From Bacillus sp. V5-8f (GTDB lineage Bacteria; Bacillota; Bacilli; Bacillales; DSM-1321), in the NCBI RefSeq assembly GCF_002863565.1, contig NZ_PGUW01000006.1:62001-126000 (forward strand): a stretch of DNA of 64,000 nucleotides, written 5' to 3'. This document shows, in pieces, positions 18,737 through 27,036 of the stretch. Position 1 is the stretch's first letter. Every line of letters starts with the position of its first letter. Under the pieces are notes generated by a model that did no database searches, was not told where the DNA came from, and saw only the letters and a program-made list of their open reading frames with translations. The translations under genes and the position numbers were made by a program.

Positions 18737-19102
18737 TTAATCCGTGCGCTTAGAATCAATGACCTTGCGGGCTTGCTTCAAGTCATCAAGCACGCTTTTA
18801 TCCCATAATTTAACACCAGTATTATAAGCAGCTCTGCTAATAATATGACCGGCTACAGGAGCGGTTATAAATATAAAAACAACGCCAAGCAAGATTCTGG
18901 AATTAAAATGCCCATGCTCTAGGAAAAAATAAATGAATGTACCGATAAGGATTGACATAATCCCCAAAGTCGAGCTTTTTGAGGCAGCATGATTTCTGGT
19001 ATATACATCAGGAAGCCTTACGATGCCGAATGCGGATACAAGTGATAAGAATGCGCCCAACAATATTAATATGCCGGCTATCAGCTTAAAGATCTCGGTC
19101 AT
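18737..19102 (-). CDS. mrpG: Mrp antiporter subunit G
   Basis: A 121-residue membrane subunit with three hydrophobic segments ('LIAGILILLGAFLSLVSAFG', 'LGIMSILIGTFIYFF', 'ILLGVVFIFITAPVAGHII') and the PhaG/MnhG motif 'VRLPDVYTRNHAASKSSTLG'. An upstream in-frame TTG (19108) is nearer the GGGGAGG site; ATG 19102 has better spacing. It overlaps the mrpF end by 17 bases and is the last gene of the operon. Confidence 0.95.
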   Translation of the reverse strand: MTEIFKLIAGILILLGAFLSLVSAFGIVRLPDVYTRNHAASKSSTLGIMSILIGTFIYFFLEHGHFNSRILLGVVFIFITAPVAGHIISRAAYNTGVKLWDKSVLDDLKQARKVIDSKRTD

Positions 19103-19370
19103 TTTCAATAACCTCCCCTTTTTCTATAAACTTGGAAAATGCAATCGTACCAAGAAATGAAAGAATGCCGAGCAAGAGAATAGCTTCTAGGAAGGCACTT
19201 GTATCAAGGATCATCGATACAAGTGCGATAATCGCGATCAGGTTTATGCCGATTGCATCTAAGGCTACAACTCTGTCAGGAACAGAGGGACCCTTTATCA
19301 CACGATAAATCAATCCAAGCATGGAAATGCATACACACACTAAAGAAATTTGAAGAACGAGTGTAAACAT
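19086..19370 (-). CDS. mrpF: Mrp antiporter subunit F
   Basis: 94 residues with three transmembrane segments. 'RVIKGPSVPDRVVALDAIG' is the MnhF/PhaF motif, including the conserved Asp pair. In B. subtilis MrpF has also been linked to bile-salt efflux. Its first base coincides with the mrpE stop (19370), so the two are translationally coupled. Confidence 0.95.
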   Translation of the reverse strand: MFTLVLQISLVCVCISMLGLIYRVIKGPSVPDRVVALDAIGINLIAIIALVSMILDTSAFLEAILLLGILSFLGTIAFSKFIEKGEVIENDRDL

Positions 19371-19849
19371 TATCTGCTCACCTCCATTATCGCTTTTTCA
19401 AATGTCCCTTTAATATCCTGTACCGCCTGGCCAACATCAGATATATCCATCGCATGGATGTAGAGAATTTTATTATCCGGCGAAATATCAACGACAAGTG
19501 TCCCCGGAGTCAATGTAATTAAATTGGCCAAGATCGTTATTTCCCAGTCCTTTGTAAGCTCTGTTTCCAAAGCGAAAATACCAGGCCTCATATCGAGATT
19601 GGGCTTAAGGACAACTTTTAATACTGATATGTTGGAGAGCACTAGCTCTCTTAGAAAGATATACAGCAAAGAAAATACAGCAATAATACGCAGCATATAG
19701 AAACGGCTGCTAAAAAACCTCCTGAAACCAAACACGATTAGTAAACCAAAGAAATATCCTACCAAAAATGAGCTTCCGTTATATTCATTTCTTAAAAACA
19801 TCCACACGAACGCAAGGAATACATTCAGAAGTATTTGAAAGGCCATCAT
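19370..19849 (-). CDS. mrpE: Mrp antiporter subunit E
   Basis: 159 residues; hydrophobic N-terminal half ('FQILLNVFLAFVWMFL', 'FLVGYFFGLLIVFGF', 'IIAVFSLLYIFLRELV') and a soluble C-terminal half with the MnhE motif 'TLTPGTLVVDISPDNKILYI'. Three bases separate it from mrpD. The subunit is needed for full complex assembly and activity in other bacilli. Confidence 0.95.
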   Translation of the reverse strand: MMAFQILLNVFLAFVWMFLRNEYNGSSFLVGYFFGLLIVFGFRRFFSSRFYMLRIIAVFSLLYIFLRELVLSNISVLKVVLKPNLDMRPGIFALETELTKDWEITILANLITLTPGTLVVDISPDNKILYIHAMDISDVGQAVQDIKGTFEKAIMEVSR

Positions 19850-19852
19850 TTA

Positions 19853-21334
19853 TCACTCCTTTAACACCGCATTAATATATATCGCTGGATCGATTAGCGG
19901 TTCTGTTGCCTGGGAGATGTATGGATAAACAGCCTCAGTTCCCAATCCAAGCGCAATGGAAATAATCACAAGGAATGCAGCAGGGATCGCAAGCCTGGAA
20001 ACTGGAATAGCTTCAGCATCTTTGTATGCGCGAGCCTTACCCCAGAAACCGTGGATGAATATCTTCATAACGGAGTACAGCATCAGCAAACTAGAAATCA
20101 GAATTACAGAAAACCCAATATACGCCTTTCCTTCAACAGCACCCTCAAGCAGTAGAAGTTTCCCGGCAAAACCTGAAAAAGGCGGAATTCCTGCGAGTGA
20201 AATTGCTGCTATGAAGAAGGACCAGCCAACATAAGGAAATGCCTGGATTAACCCGCCCATCTTTCGTAAATCATTTGTTCCGGTAACCATCGCCATGATT
20301 CCAACTAAGAAGAACAGGGCCGCCTTTATAATCATGTCGTGTATCGTATAATAAATCGCCCCTGATATCCCTTGTTCATTCATCAATGAAATCCCGAAAG
20401 TAATCATTCCAACTGCAATGACAATGTTATAGATAATGATTTTTTTAACATCCGAATAGCCAACTGCACCGATTGTGCCAACTATAATCGTCAAAATAGC
20501 CAAAATTTCCAGCAGTTCATGTGTATACTGTTGATCGTGGTAAAAAAATAGGCTAAATGTACGCAGGATCGAATACACGCCAACCTTGGTCAAAAGGGCT
20601 CCAAATAAAGCCATGATCGGGATCGGAGGTGCGTAGTAGGATCCAGGAAGCCAGTAAAATAAAGGGAAAATCGCGCCCTTCAGCCCAAATACGATTAAAA
20701 ACAATACAGCGATAACGGTAATGATGCCTGGCTGTTCCACTTCTGCAATTCTTTTACTTATGTGAGCCATATTCAATGTTCCTACGACTGAATAAAGATA
20801 AGCCACGGCAATAACAAATAGAGCTGATGAAATGACATTTACCAGTATGTATTTTAGAGATTCCCTCAGCTGGGTTTTGGTTCCGCCCAAAACCAACAAA
20901 ACGTAAGAAGACATGAGCATTACTTCAAAGAAGACAAACAGGTTAAAAATATCACCGGTTAAAAATGCGCCATTTACCCCAACGAGCAGAAATTGCACGA
21001 AGGAATAGTAAAAATACCTTTCCCTCCCAGTCCCGATTGAATAAAAGGAGTATATTAATACGGCAAAACCAATGATGTTTGTTGTCAAAACGAGCAGACT
21101 GGCAAGCATATCCGCCACAATGGAAATACCAAAAGGCGCTTCCCAGCTGCCTACCTGAAGGGCCAGGATTCCTTGATCATGAACCTTTCCTATAAGCAGG
21201 CAGGAGATCACAATCCCTAGTGCAGATGAAACCAGGGAAATAAATCGTTGTATCTTGATATGGTTAGAAAAGAAAATTAAGATGATGCCCGTCAAGAGTG
21301 GAAGAAGAACAGGCAAAAAAACAAAGTTATTCAT
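19853..21334 (-). CDS. mrpD: Mrp antiporter subunit D (NuoM/N-like)
   Basis: 493 residues and about 14 transmembrane segments, homologous to the proton-translocating subunits of complex I. The conserved membrane Glu is in 'FVFFEVMLMSSYVLLVL' and the channel Lys region is 'LKGAIFPLFYWLPGSYYAPP' followed by 'ALLTKVGVYSILRTF'. Length equals B. subtilis MrpD. It overlaps mrpC by eight bases. Confidence 0.97.
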   Translation of the reverse strand: MNNFVFLPVLLPLLTGIILIFFSNHIKIQRFISLVSSALGIVISCLLIGKVHDQGILALQVGSWEAPFGISIVADMLASLLVLTTNIIGFAVLIYSFYSIGTGRERYFYYSFVQFLLVGVNGAFLTGDIFNLFVFFEVMLMSSYVLLVLGGTKTQLRESLKYILVNVISSALFVIAVAYLYSVVGTLNMAHISKRIAEVEQPGIITVIAVLFLIVFGLKGAIFPLFYWLPGSYYAPPIPIMALFGALLTKVGVYSILRTFSLFFYHDQQYTHELLEILAILTIIVGTIGAVGYSDVKKIIIYNIVIAVGMITFGISLMNEQGISGAIYYTIHDMIIKAALFFLVGIMAMVTGTNDLRKMGGLIQAFPYVGWSFFIAAISLAGIPPFSGFAGKLLLLEGAVEGKAYIGFSVILISSLLMLYSVMKIFIHGFWGKARAYKDAEAIPVSRLAIPAAFLVIISIALGLGTEAVYPYISQATEPLIDPAIYINAVLKE

Positions 21335-21668
21335 CAGATTCCTTACCCCTCAATTTGTCCATATTGTCCGTCCCGAGTTCTTGGTATGTCCTGTAGGCTA
21401 CAACAAGAAACAGAGATGTGACCCCAAAACTGATTACGATCGCTGTTAAGATAAGCGCTTGTGGCAAGGGATCAACATAGGACTGTGCGTTTTCGCCCAA
21501 TAGCGGAACAGCCCCCCTTTTTAAACCGCCCATTGTAAGAATTAGCAAATGCGCACCATGGCTTAAAAGTCCGGTACCAATAATGATTCGTAAAATGCTT
21601 TTCGAGAGCATTAAATACGTTGCACTCATAAATAAAATTCCTATGACAACAGCCATTAATATTTCCAT
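21327..21668 (-). CDS. mrpC: Mrp antiporter subunit C (NuoK-like)
   Basis: 113 residues with three transmembrane segments, homologous to NuoK of complex I. 'LRIIIGTGLLSHGAHLLILT' and 'DPLPQALILTAIVISFGVTS' are the family motifs. It starts at the last base of mrpB, indicating coupling. Confidence 0.96.
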   Translation of the reverse strand: MEILMAVVIGILFMSATYLMLSKSILRIIIGTGLLSHGAHLLILTMGGLKRGAVPLLGENAQSYVDPLPQALILTAIVISFGVTSLFLVVAYRTYQELGTDNMDKLRGKESDE

Positions 21669-22090
21669 TATTCACTCTCTCCTATCGTTTGAATAATGGT
21701 CATCGTAATGCCAACAACCACAAGGTATACCCCTAAATCAAAAAGAACGGCGGTATGTAAGGCGGTATGCCCTAATAGCGGCAGATCAAAGTATTTATAA
21801 GCATGAGTCATCAGCGGGGCACCAAAAAACAAAGCACCGGACACGGTTACTGAAGAAATCAGCAGGCCGGCGGCAGTAACCAGCTTATAATCAACAGGAA
21901 GGATATTCGACACTGTTTTTAAATCGTATGCCAAAAGCAGCAATACAATCGCCCCCGCTGCTAGAAGGCCGCCAACAAATCCACCGCCAGGGGAATAATG
22001 CCCGCCGAAAAAGATATAAATGGAAAAGAGGATAATGACCAGTGAGGCCACTTTAGCGACCGTTTGAAGTATAATATCATTTGTTTTCAT
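21668..22090 (-). CDS. mrpB: Mrp antiporter subunit B
   Basis: 140 residues, four transmembrane segments, with the MnhB motif 'GGHYSPGGGFVGGLLAAGAI'. The ATG lies 14 bases inside the end of mrpA. Confidence 0.96.
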   Translation of the reverse strand: MKTNDIILQTVAKVASLVIILFSIYIFFGGHYSPGGGFVGGLLAAGAIVLLLLAYDLKTVSNILPVDYKLVTAAGLLISSVTVSGALFFGAPLMTHAYKYFDLPLLGHTALHTAVLFDLGVYLVVVGITMTIIQTIGESE

Positions 22091-24485
22091 CCTTTAAGGC
22101 CCCCTTTGCCAGTCGTAACTTAATCAATGCAAAGATGCCCAAAGCTGCAATTCCTAAAACGGTGATTTCAAACATCGTATCAAGGCCCCGGAAGTCCACA
22201 AGAATTACATTTACTATATTCTTTCCTCCCGCTTCCTTATAGGCGTTTTCAACATAATAGGATGAAATCGTTTCAAAAAACTTGTTGCTGTGTGCGGAAA
22301 GTGCGATCAATGTAACAATTACGCCAACACCAATTGAGATTAATGCGTTATTAAGCCTGAATACTAACCGTTCCTCTTTTCTGCTTGAAAGCTTTGGTAG
22401 ATGGTAAAAGCATAGTAAAAACAGGGCAACGGAAATTGTTTCGATCACGAGCTGTGTAAGTGCAAGATCAGGGGCCCGGAACAAAACAAAGAAGAGTGAT
22501 ACCATATAACCGACAGCACCAAGGATAATGATCGAGGTCAGTCTGGATTTTGCAAACAGGATGACGATAGCGCCAATGGAAATGATCACGGCAATAATAA
22601 CTTCATAAAGCCTCACCGGAGCCGTATTCGACAAATCCAGCGCAAATGCATCCTTCCACCATAGTGTGAATCCCAAAGAAACGATGAAAAATAGAAAAAT
22701 ATAAACAAGATATGTCCGGATATAACCGGTCATAAACAACTTCACAAGACCAATCGAGCCTCTTTCCAAACCAAAAAGAAGGGCATCATACATCCTGTTT
22801 AAGGACAGTTTTCCAGGAACGACATGATATACATGTTTCCATCTATCCCATGTAAGATACAAAAGGCAACCCAGGAGGATTACACCTATCGTCATAAAAA
22901 GCTCGATTGTAAGGCCATGCCAGTGGGCGATATGGACCTGGAATTCCGTCTGTGATAATCCTGTCTGGATAGCAGCTACGGCAGGTTCGATTATCGCAGG
23001 AGCCAAAATGTTCGGGAAGATACCCAAAATAATGACCAGCGAAGCAAGGATAATGGGGGGAATAAGCATGCCTAGCGGTGCTTCGTGCGGTTTTTTCTCT
23101 AGTTGTTCAGGCTTATATTTTCCCCTAAATGGTTTAAAGGCGATAATCATGCTATAAACAAATGTAAAGATACTTCCCAACCAGGCTACTACAGGAAATA
23201 CAACGCCCCATGTTTCTAAACTGAAAAAATCCATTTTGGAAATACGGACCATGCTTGTAAAAAACATTTCCTTGCTTAGGAAACCGTTAAAAGGAGGCAG
23301 TCCAGCCATTGAGAAAGCGCCAATCGTCGTGATGGTAAATGTGATAGGCATAAAGTTCATCAAACCGCCGAGCCTGCGGATATCCCGTGTCCCCGTTTCA
23401 TGATCGATGATCCCTGCAGCCATAAAGAGACTTCCCTTAAAAGTAGCGTGATTAATAAGATGGAATACGGCTGCAACCGTTGCCGCTAAATAAATGTTTT
23501 CCCCCAGGGTGTTGTAATGGAGTGCGGCAGCTCCCGCCCCTAGCATTGCCATGATCATCCCCAGCTGGCTTATCGTGGAATAGGCAAGTATGGCCTTTAA
23601 GTCTGTTTGTTTTACTGCTGAGTAAGAACCCCAAATTAAGGTCACGATCCCGGTACTGGCAGTGAGCCAAAACCATAATGATGATTCAGCGAAAACGGGG
23701 CTTAATCTCGCGACAAGATAAATACCGGCTTTAACCATTGTGGCTGAATGAAGATATGCGCTGACCGGAGTGGGTGCTTCCATTGCGTCCGGCAGCCATA
23801 TGTGAAAAGGGAATTGGGCTGATTTCGAAAAGGCGCCAAGCAAGACAAGTAATAAAGACGCAATAAACAACGGATCTTCAACCAAGTTTTGTCCGATTAG
23901 TTCCCGGATACTGTATGTGTCTCCTATAAAGGATAAAAGAACAAAACCGCCAAGCATACTAAGACCGCCAAGAACGGTGATTAGCAGTGACTTTTGAGCA
24001 CCATACCGGGACCTTTCCCGATGGTACCAGTACCCAATGAGGAGGAAAGAAGATAAGCTTGTAAACTCCCAAAACATATATAGCAAGATCAAGTTATCCG
24101 ACAATACTAAACCTAGCATGGATCCCATGAACAAGAGCAGATATACATAGAAGGTATGTAGTTTTTCTTTACCCTTATTCAAATAATACACTGAATACAG
24201 CATTACCAGTGCCCCGATTCCTGTAATCAGAAGAGCAAACAAGAGGCTGAGTCCATCCAGATACACATCGAAATTAATGCCTAAAGAAGGAATCCAAGCA
24301 AGGCTTTCGGATACATACACTCCGCCCCTGACCAAAGGCAAATATCCAAGGAAATAAATAAACAGAACCACTGGCAAGACAAAAACAAACCAGCCTGTGT
24401 GAATTCTGGGCAGTTGCTTGTACAATGGCGGTATAAAAATTGCCATTATAAAGGGCGACAGAATGGCCCAATGGAGTAAAGACAT
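22077..24485 (-). CDS. mrpA: Mrp antiporter subunit A (NuoL-like)
   Basis: 802 residues, about 20 transmembrane segments. The NuoL-like part carries the membrane Glu in 'LYMFWEFTSLSSFLLIGYW' and the Lys/His channel motif 'SAQFPFHIWLPDAMEAPTPV'; the C-terminal extension (from about 600) is the MrpA-specific part related to NuoJ. First gene of mrpABCDEFG, the multisubunit Na+(K+)/H+ antiporter for pH and salt homeostasis. SD GAGAGGATGA. All seven subunits are full length, so the antiporter should be functional. Confidence 0.97.
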   Translation of the reverse strand: MSLLHWAILSPFIMAIFIPPLYKQLPRIHTGWFVFVLPVVLFIYFLGYLPLVRGGVYVSESLAWIPSLGINFDVYLDGLSLLFALLITGIGALVMLYSVYYLNKGKEKLHTFYVYLLLFMGSMLGLVLSDNLILLYMFWEFTSLSSFLLIGYWYHRERSRYGAQKSLLITVLGGLSMLGGFVLLSFIGDTYSIRELIGQNLVEDPLFIASLLLVLLGAFSKSAQFPFHIWLPDAMEAPTPVSAYLHSATMVKAGIYLVARLSPVFAESSLWFWLTASTGIVTLIWGSYSAVKQTDLKAILAYSTISQLGMIMAMLGAGAAALHYNTLGENIYLAATVAAVFHLINHATFKGSLFMAAGIIDHETGTRDIRRLGGLMNFMPITFTITTIGAFSMAGLPPFNGFLSKEMFFTSMVRISKMDFFSLETWGVVFPVVAWLGSIFTFVYSMIIAFKPFRGKYKPEQLEKKPHEAPLGMLIPPIILASLVIILGIFPNILAPAIIEPAVAAIQTGLSQTEFQVHIAHWHGLTIELFMTIGVILLGCLLYLTWDRWKHVYHVVPGKLSLNRMYDALLFGLERGSIGLVKLFMTGYIRTYLVYIFLFFIVSLGFTLWWKDAFALDLSNTAPVRLYEVIIAVIISIGAIVILFAKSRLTSIIILGAVGYMVSLFFVLFRAPDLALTQLVIETISVALFLLCFYHLPKLSSRKEERLVFRLNNALISIGVGVIVTLIALSAHSNKFFETISSYYVENAYKEAGGKNIVNVILVDFRGLDTMFEITVLGIAALGIFALIKLRLAKGALKDENK

Positions 24486-24570
24486 ACGATCATCCTCTCT
24501 AAACTGGATACAGGAGATAAACTTTAAAATATCCCTTATGTTATGTAAATATAATGCTTACTATTTATCT

Positions 24571-24586
24571 GGTTAAAGTTTTAACC
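24571..24586. promoter_or_regulatory. Palindrome upstream of the mrp operon
   Basis: GGTTAAAGTTTTAACC: seven-base arms around a two-base centre, 86-101 bases upstream of the mrpA start. It could be an operator or part of the promoter. The rest of the 300-base divergent gap (24486-24785) is AT-rich with no supported ORF. Confidence 0.4.
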
Positions 24587-24785
24587 CAACTCTTGCTAGG
24601 GAAGAAATCAGCTTGTAATCGATTATAGACTAATTATAATGACCGTGCATTATATGGGCATGCCGTTACAAGAACAATCGGGCCCTGCTATTAAATAGGT
24701 AGAAACCTAGAGAAAATAAGAGAAAAAATTTTTTTTGAATGTGTTTTCACTTTTTCCCCAATAATAAATTTTGGAGGGTGAAAAC

Positions 24786-25028
24786 ATGTTATACCGTAAA
24801 GCGATCATTTCGTTCTCAATATTTTTGACTTTATTTCTGGGAGCCTGGTTTCTCCAGCAACAGATGAAACGAGATCACATAAAATTTAGCATCTACGAAC
24901 CTTTCCCTAATTCACTAAATGACGATCCATTTCTTTATGAGGTCCAAGCTGAGACTCTGCCAAAGGAATGGAGGTTCGGGGCAAGGGAATATATCAAAGT
25001 ATATACACCTTCTCTAAACTTGGACTGA
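24786..25028 (+). CDS. Small membrane-anchored protein (YufS position)
   Basis: 80 residues. A single N-terminal membrane segment ('AIISFSIFLTLFLGAWFLQQ') is followed by about 55 polar residues that should face outside. ATG 24786 follows GGAGGGTG. It diverges from mrpA, the place held by yufS in B. subtilis, and may be its counterpart, but I cannot confirm by sequence. Function unknown. Confidence 0.7.
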   Translation: MLYRKAIISFSIFLTLFLGAWFLQQQMKRDHIKFSIYEPFPNSLNDDPFLYEVQAETLPKEWRFGAREYIKVYTPSLNLD

Positions 25029-25048
25029 AGAAATTCAGTCCTGTTTTA
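25022..25048 (+). terminator. Terminator after the small membrane gene
   Basis: GGACTGAA (25022-25029) pairs with TTCAGTCC (25034-25041), then TGTTTTATTTT. The stem overlaps the stop codon of the gene. Confidence 0.8.
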
Positions 25049-25142
25049 TTTTCTCCTGTGAGAATACCTGCAAAACCCCATTGTCGAACAACTCATCATT
25101 CTGCATAATGGAAGAGAACTTCAACATAGATGGGGATTTTAT

Positions 25143-25700
25143 ATGAAAAACACTTACCTTCTTGGCTATTTTCCGCTAATTTCAATCATTCTTTTTAGTC
25201 TTTCCTTTGCCATGTATGGGGAAATGCAAGCCTTGACACTGCTTACGAATATGGGACTACTCGATGGAATGCTGGAGTTCTTTTCAGAAACGGGTATTAA
25301 GCTTTCGTTATTGATTGTGTTGTTTTTGGTTTGCTTTATGGTGTTTGCTGCCCTGAAATTAATTTCTGATACGGTTATCGAACTGGCCCTATTATTTTTC
25401 TCAAAGGATTCTGAAGGGAACGATTTAAAAAACATCCGCTTGGGGGCGAGTATATATTTTGTCGGCGGGGCTGTCTCATTGCTCAGTGTAAACTCGCTGA
25501 TTGGCATAGGTGCCATTTTCTTAGGCACAACGGTCATTTCCTTTGTTTATCTTGTGTATAAAATCAGCCCTAGCCTGACAACAGCAGGGCTTATTGGATT
25601 CATCTTCTTTCATACCTTTGTTTGGTCTACCTGGATTTTAGTGATAGCCTATTGTTCCATTAAGCTTTATAACAGCATCATTGCAAGCTTGCCCTTGTAA
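25143..25700 (+). CDS. yufK: YufK-family membrane protein (DUF5366)
   Basis: 185 residues with five hydrophobic segments ('YFPLISIILFSLSFAMYG', 'LSLLIVLFLVCFMVFAALK', 'LGASIYFVGGAVSLLSV', 'IGIGAIFLGTTVISFVYLV', 'GFIFFHTFVWSTWILVIAY'). Length and location match B. subtilis YufK. GATGGGGAT lies before the ATG. Function unknown. Confidence 0.85.
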   Translation: MKNTYLLGYFPLISIILFSLSFAMYGEMQALTLLTNMGLLDGMLEFFSETGIKLSLLIVLFLVCFMVFAALKLISDTVIELALLFFSKDSEGNDLKNIRLGASIYFVGGAVSLLSVNSLIGIGAIFLGTTVISFVYLVYKISPSLTTAGLIGFIFFHTFVWSTWILVIAYCSIKLYNSIIASLPL

Positions 25701-25706
25701 TATGGA

Positions 25707-25733
25707 AAACAACCCACCCGTGGGTTCTTTTTT
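25707..25733 (+). terminator. Terminator after yufK
   Basis: AACCCA/TGGGTT stem with a four-base loop (CCCG), followed by CTTTTTTT. Confidence 0.75.
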
Positions 25734-25826
25734 TGCTAGTAGGGTAATTTTCTCCATGAGGTTCTATCCGCTTAAAATCGGGAAAAGAAAAGCATCTAAG
25801 AATAAAAACGCAGGAGGAAGTGGGCC

Positions 25827-26477
25827 GTGATTTATTTATCTATGGTTTTAAAGCTTGTGATCGGGCTGGCAGCCCTAGTTTTTGTTACCCGGCTGCTAGG
25901 AAAAAAGCATATGTCTCAAGTAACCCCTTTTGATTTTGTTTATGCTCTGATTTTGGGTGGGACCGTGGAAGAAACAATCTATCATCAGGACCACACGATT
26001 CCCCAAATGCTATTTTCCATTTCAGTGTGGGGCATCTTGATCTATTCGGTTGAAAGAATCACGATGAAATATGATAAATTAAGAGCCCCGTTAAAAGGAA
26101 GCAGCCAGGTACTTATAAAAGGGGGAAAGGTGAATATCAAGGAACTGGAAAGAGCAAATCTGGAGCTGGAACAGTTAAGTGGAATGCTCCGTCAGAAAGG
26201 GATTTTTTCATTAAAGGAAGTAAATTATGTATTTTTGGAAACCAGCGGGGAAATCAGTGTGCTTAGATACCAAGATGAGGATATAGTGGAGGAGCCCTCT
26301 ATTTTGCTAGTCAATGAAGGCAGAGTGCACGAAAATAATCTGCAAGAAGTTGGCAAGGATAAAGATTGGCTGATGCAAGCCATTAACAAGGACGGTATTA
26401 AGCTTAAGGATATTTATTATGCCGAGTATTCAGAACCGAAGGGCTTTTATATAAAAACTTACGATCATTGCCTATGA
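25827..26477 (+). CDS. DUF421 membrane protein (YetF-like)
   Basis: 216 residues. The first 80 hold three membrane helices ('MVLKLVIGLAALVFVTRLLG', 'FDFVYALILGGTVEETIY', 'LFSISVWGILIYSVERI'); the rest is the soluble DUF421/YetF domain with 'QVLIKGGKVNIKELERANLE' and the 'GIFSLKEVNYVFLETSGEIS' strand pair. GTG 25827 follows GGAGGAAG. YetF proteins are found in the inner spore membrane of B. subtilis, where YetF/YdfS-type members carry germinant-released ions or stabilise spores. Which role applies here is not known. A second, more distant DUF421 protein is at 47.2 kb. Confidence 0.88.
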   Translation: MIYLSMVLKLVIGLAALVFVTRLLGKKHMSQVTPFDFVYALILGGTVEETIYHQDHTIPQMLFSISVWGILIYSVERITMKYDKLRAPLKGSSQVLIKGGKVNIKELERANLELEQLSGMLRQKGIFSLKEVNYVFLETSGEISVLRYQDEDIVEEPSILLVNEGRVHENNLQEVGKDKDWLMQAINKDGIKLKDIYYAEYSEPKGFYIKTYDHCL

Positions 26478-26640
26478 CTTGTAGGCGGAAATCTTTTGTA
26501 GATTTCTGCTGTTATCTCTTTTTAATCTATTTTCGTCGATATGTAACTCTATGGAAAAGGAAATGAAACGTTTTTCCGATAGAATGGTAAGAAAAGCCTT
26601 TCTTGCATGGATGATGAAGATGGAAAAGGAGAAATGAAAT

Positions 26641-26979
26641 ATGGAGGAACACGTCAGGAAGTCGCTAGGCGAATGGAGAGAAGAAATTTGTGATTTATTA
26701 ACGGAAATCGATAAAGAATACGAATCAGTCAAACGCGAGCTTCAGGTGTATTCCTATAAATTTTCGATTACGAAACAAGTGGTGCAGTCAACGGTGAATG
26801 ATGAAATTATCCGCAGCATCCGGGAGCTGTACCATAAACCTTTTGAACAAAAATTTAATCAGCTGAAGGAAGAGATCAGGGATCTGGAAGAAAAGAAAAA
26901 GGTATTTCAGATGTTTGTTGATAAAATCGATAAGGTCAAGGGACAAGAAGAAACAAAGCCATATGCCTCTGTTCAATGA
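26641..26979 (+). CDS. Hypothetical coiled-coil protein
   Basis: 112 residues, strongly charged and helical, with two heptad-rich stretches (residues about 1-35 and 65-95, e.g. 'QKFNQLKEEIRDLEEKKKVF'). No membrane segment or catalytic motif. AAAAGGAG stands before ATG 26641. It is followed by a terminator shared with pbpD. I do not recognise the family; a structural or regulatory partner role is possible. Confidence 0.7.
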   Translation: MEEHVRKSLGEWREEICDLLTEIDKEYESVKRELQVYSYKFSITKQVVQSTVNDEIIRSIRELYHKPFEQKFNQLKEEIRDLEEKKKVFQMFVDKIDKVKGQEETKPYASVQ

Positions 26980-26995
26980 TGGAGGGCTGTGATAG

Positions 26996-27036
26996 AAATC
27001 GGGAGTTTGCATGAAATCAAACTCCTGATTTTTTAT
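26996..27036. terminator. Bidirectional terminator, coiled-coil gene / pbpD
   Basis: AATCGGGAGTTTG pairs with CAAACTCCTGATT (one G-T mismatch pair) followed by TTTTTATTTT; it reaches the pbpD stop. Confidence 0.8.
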
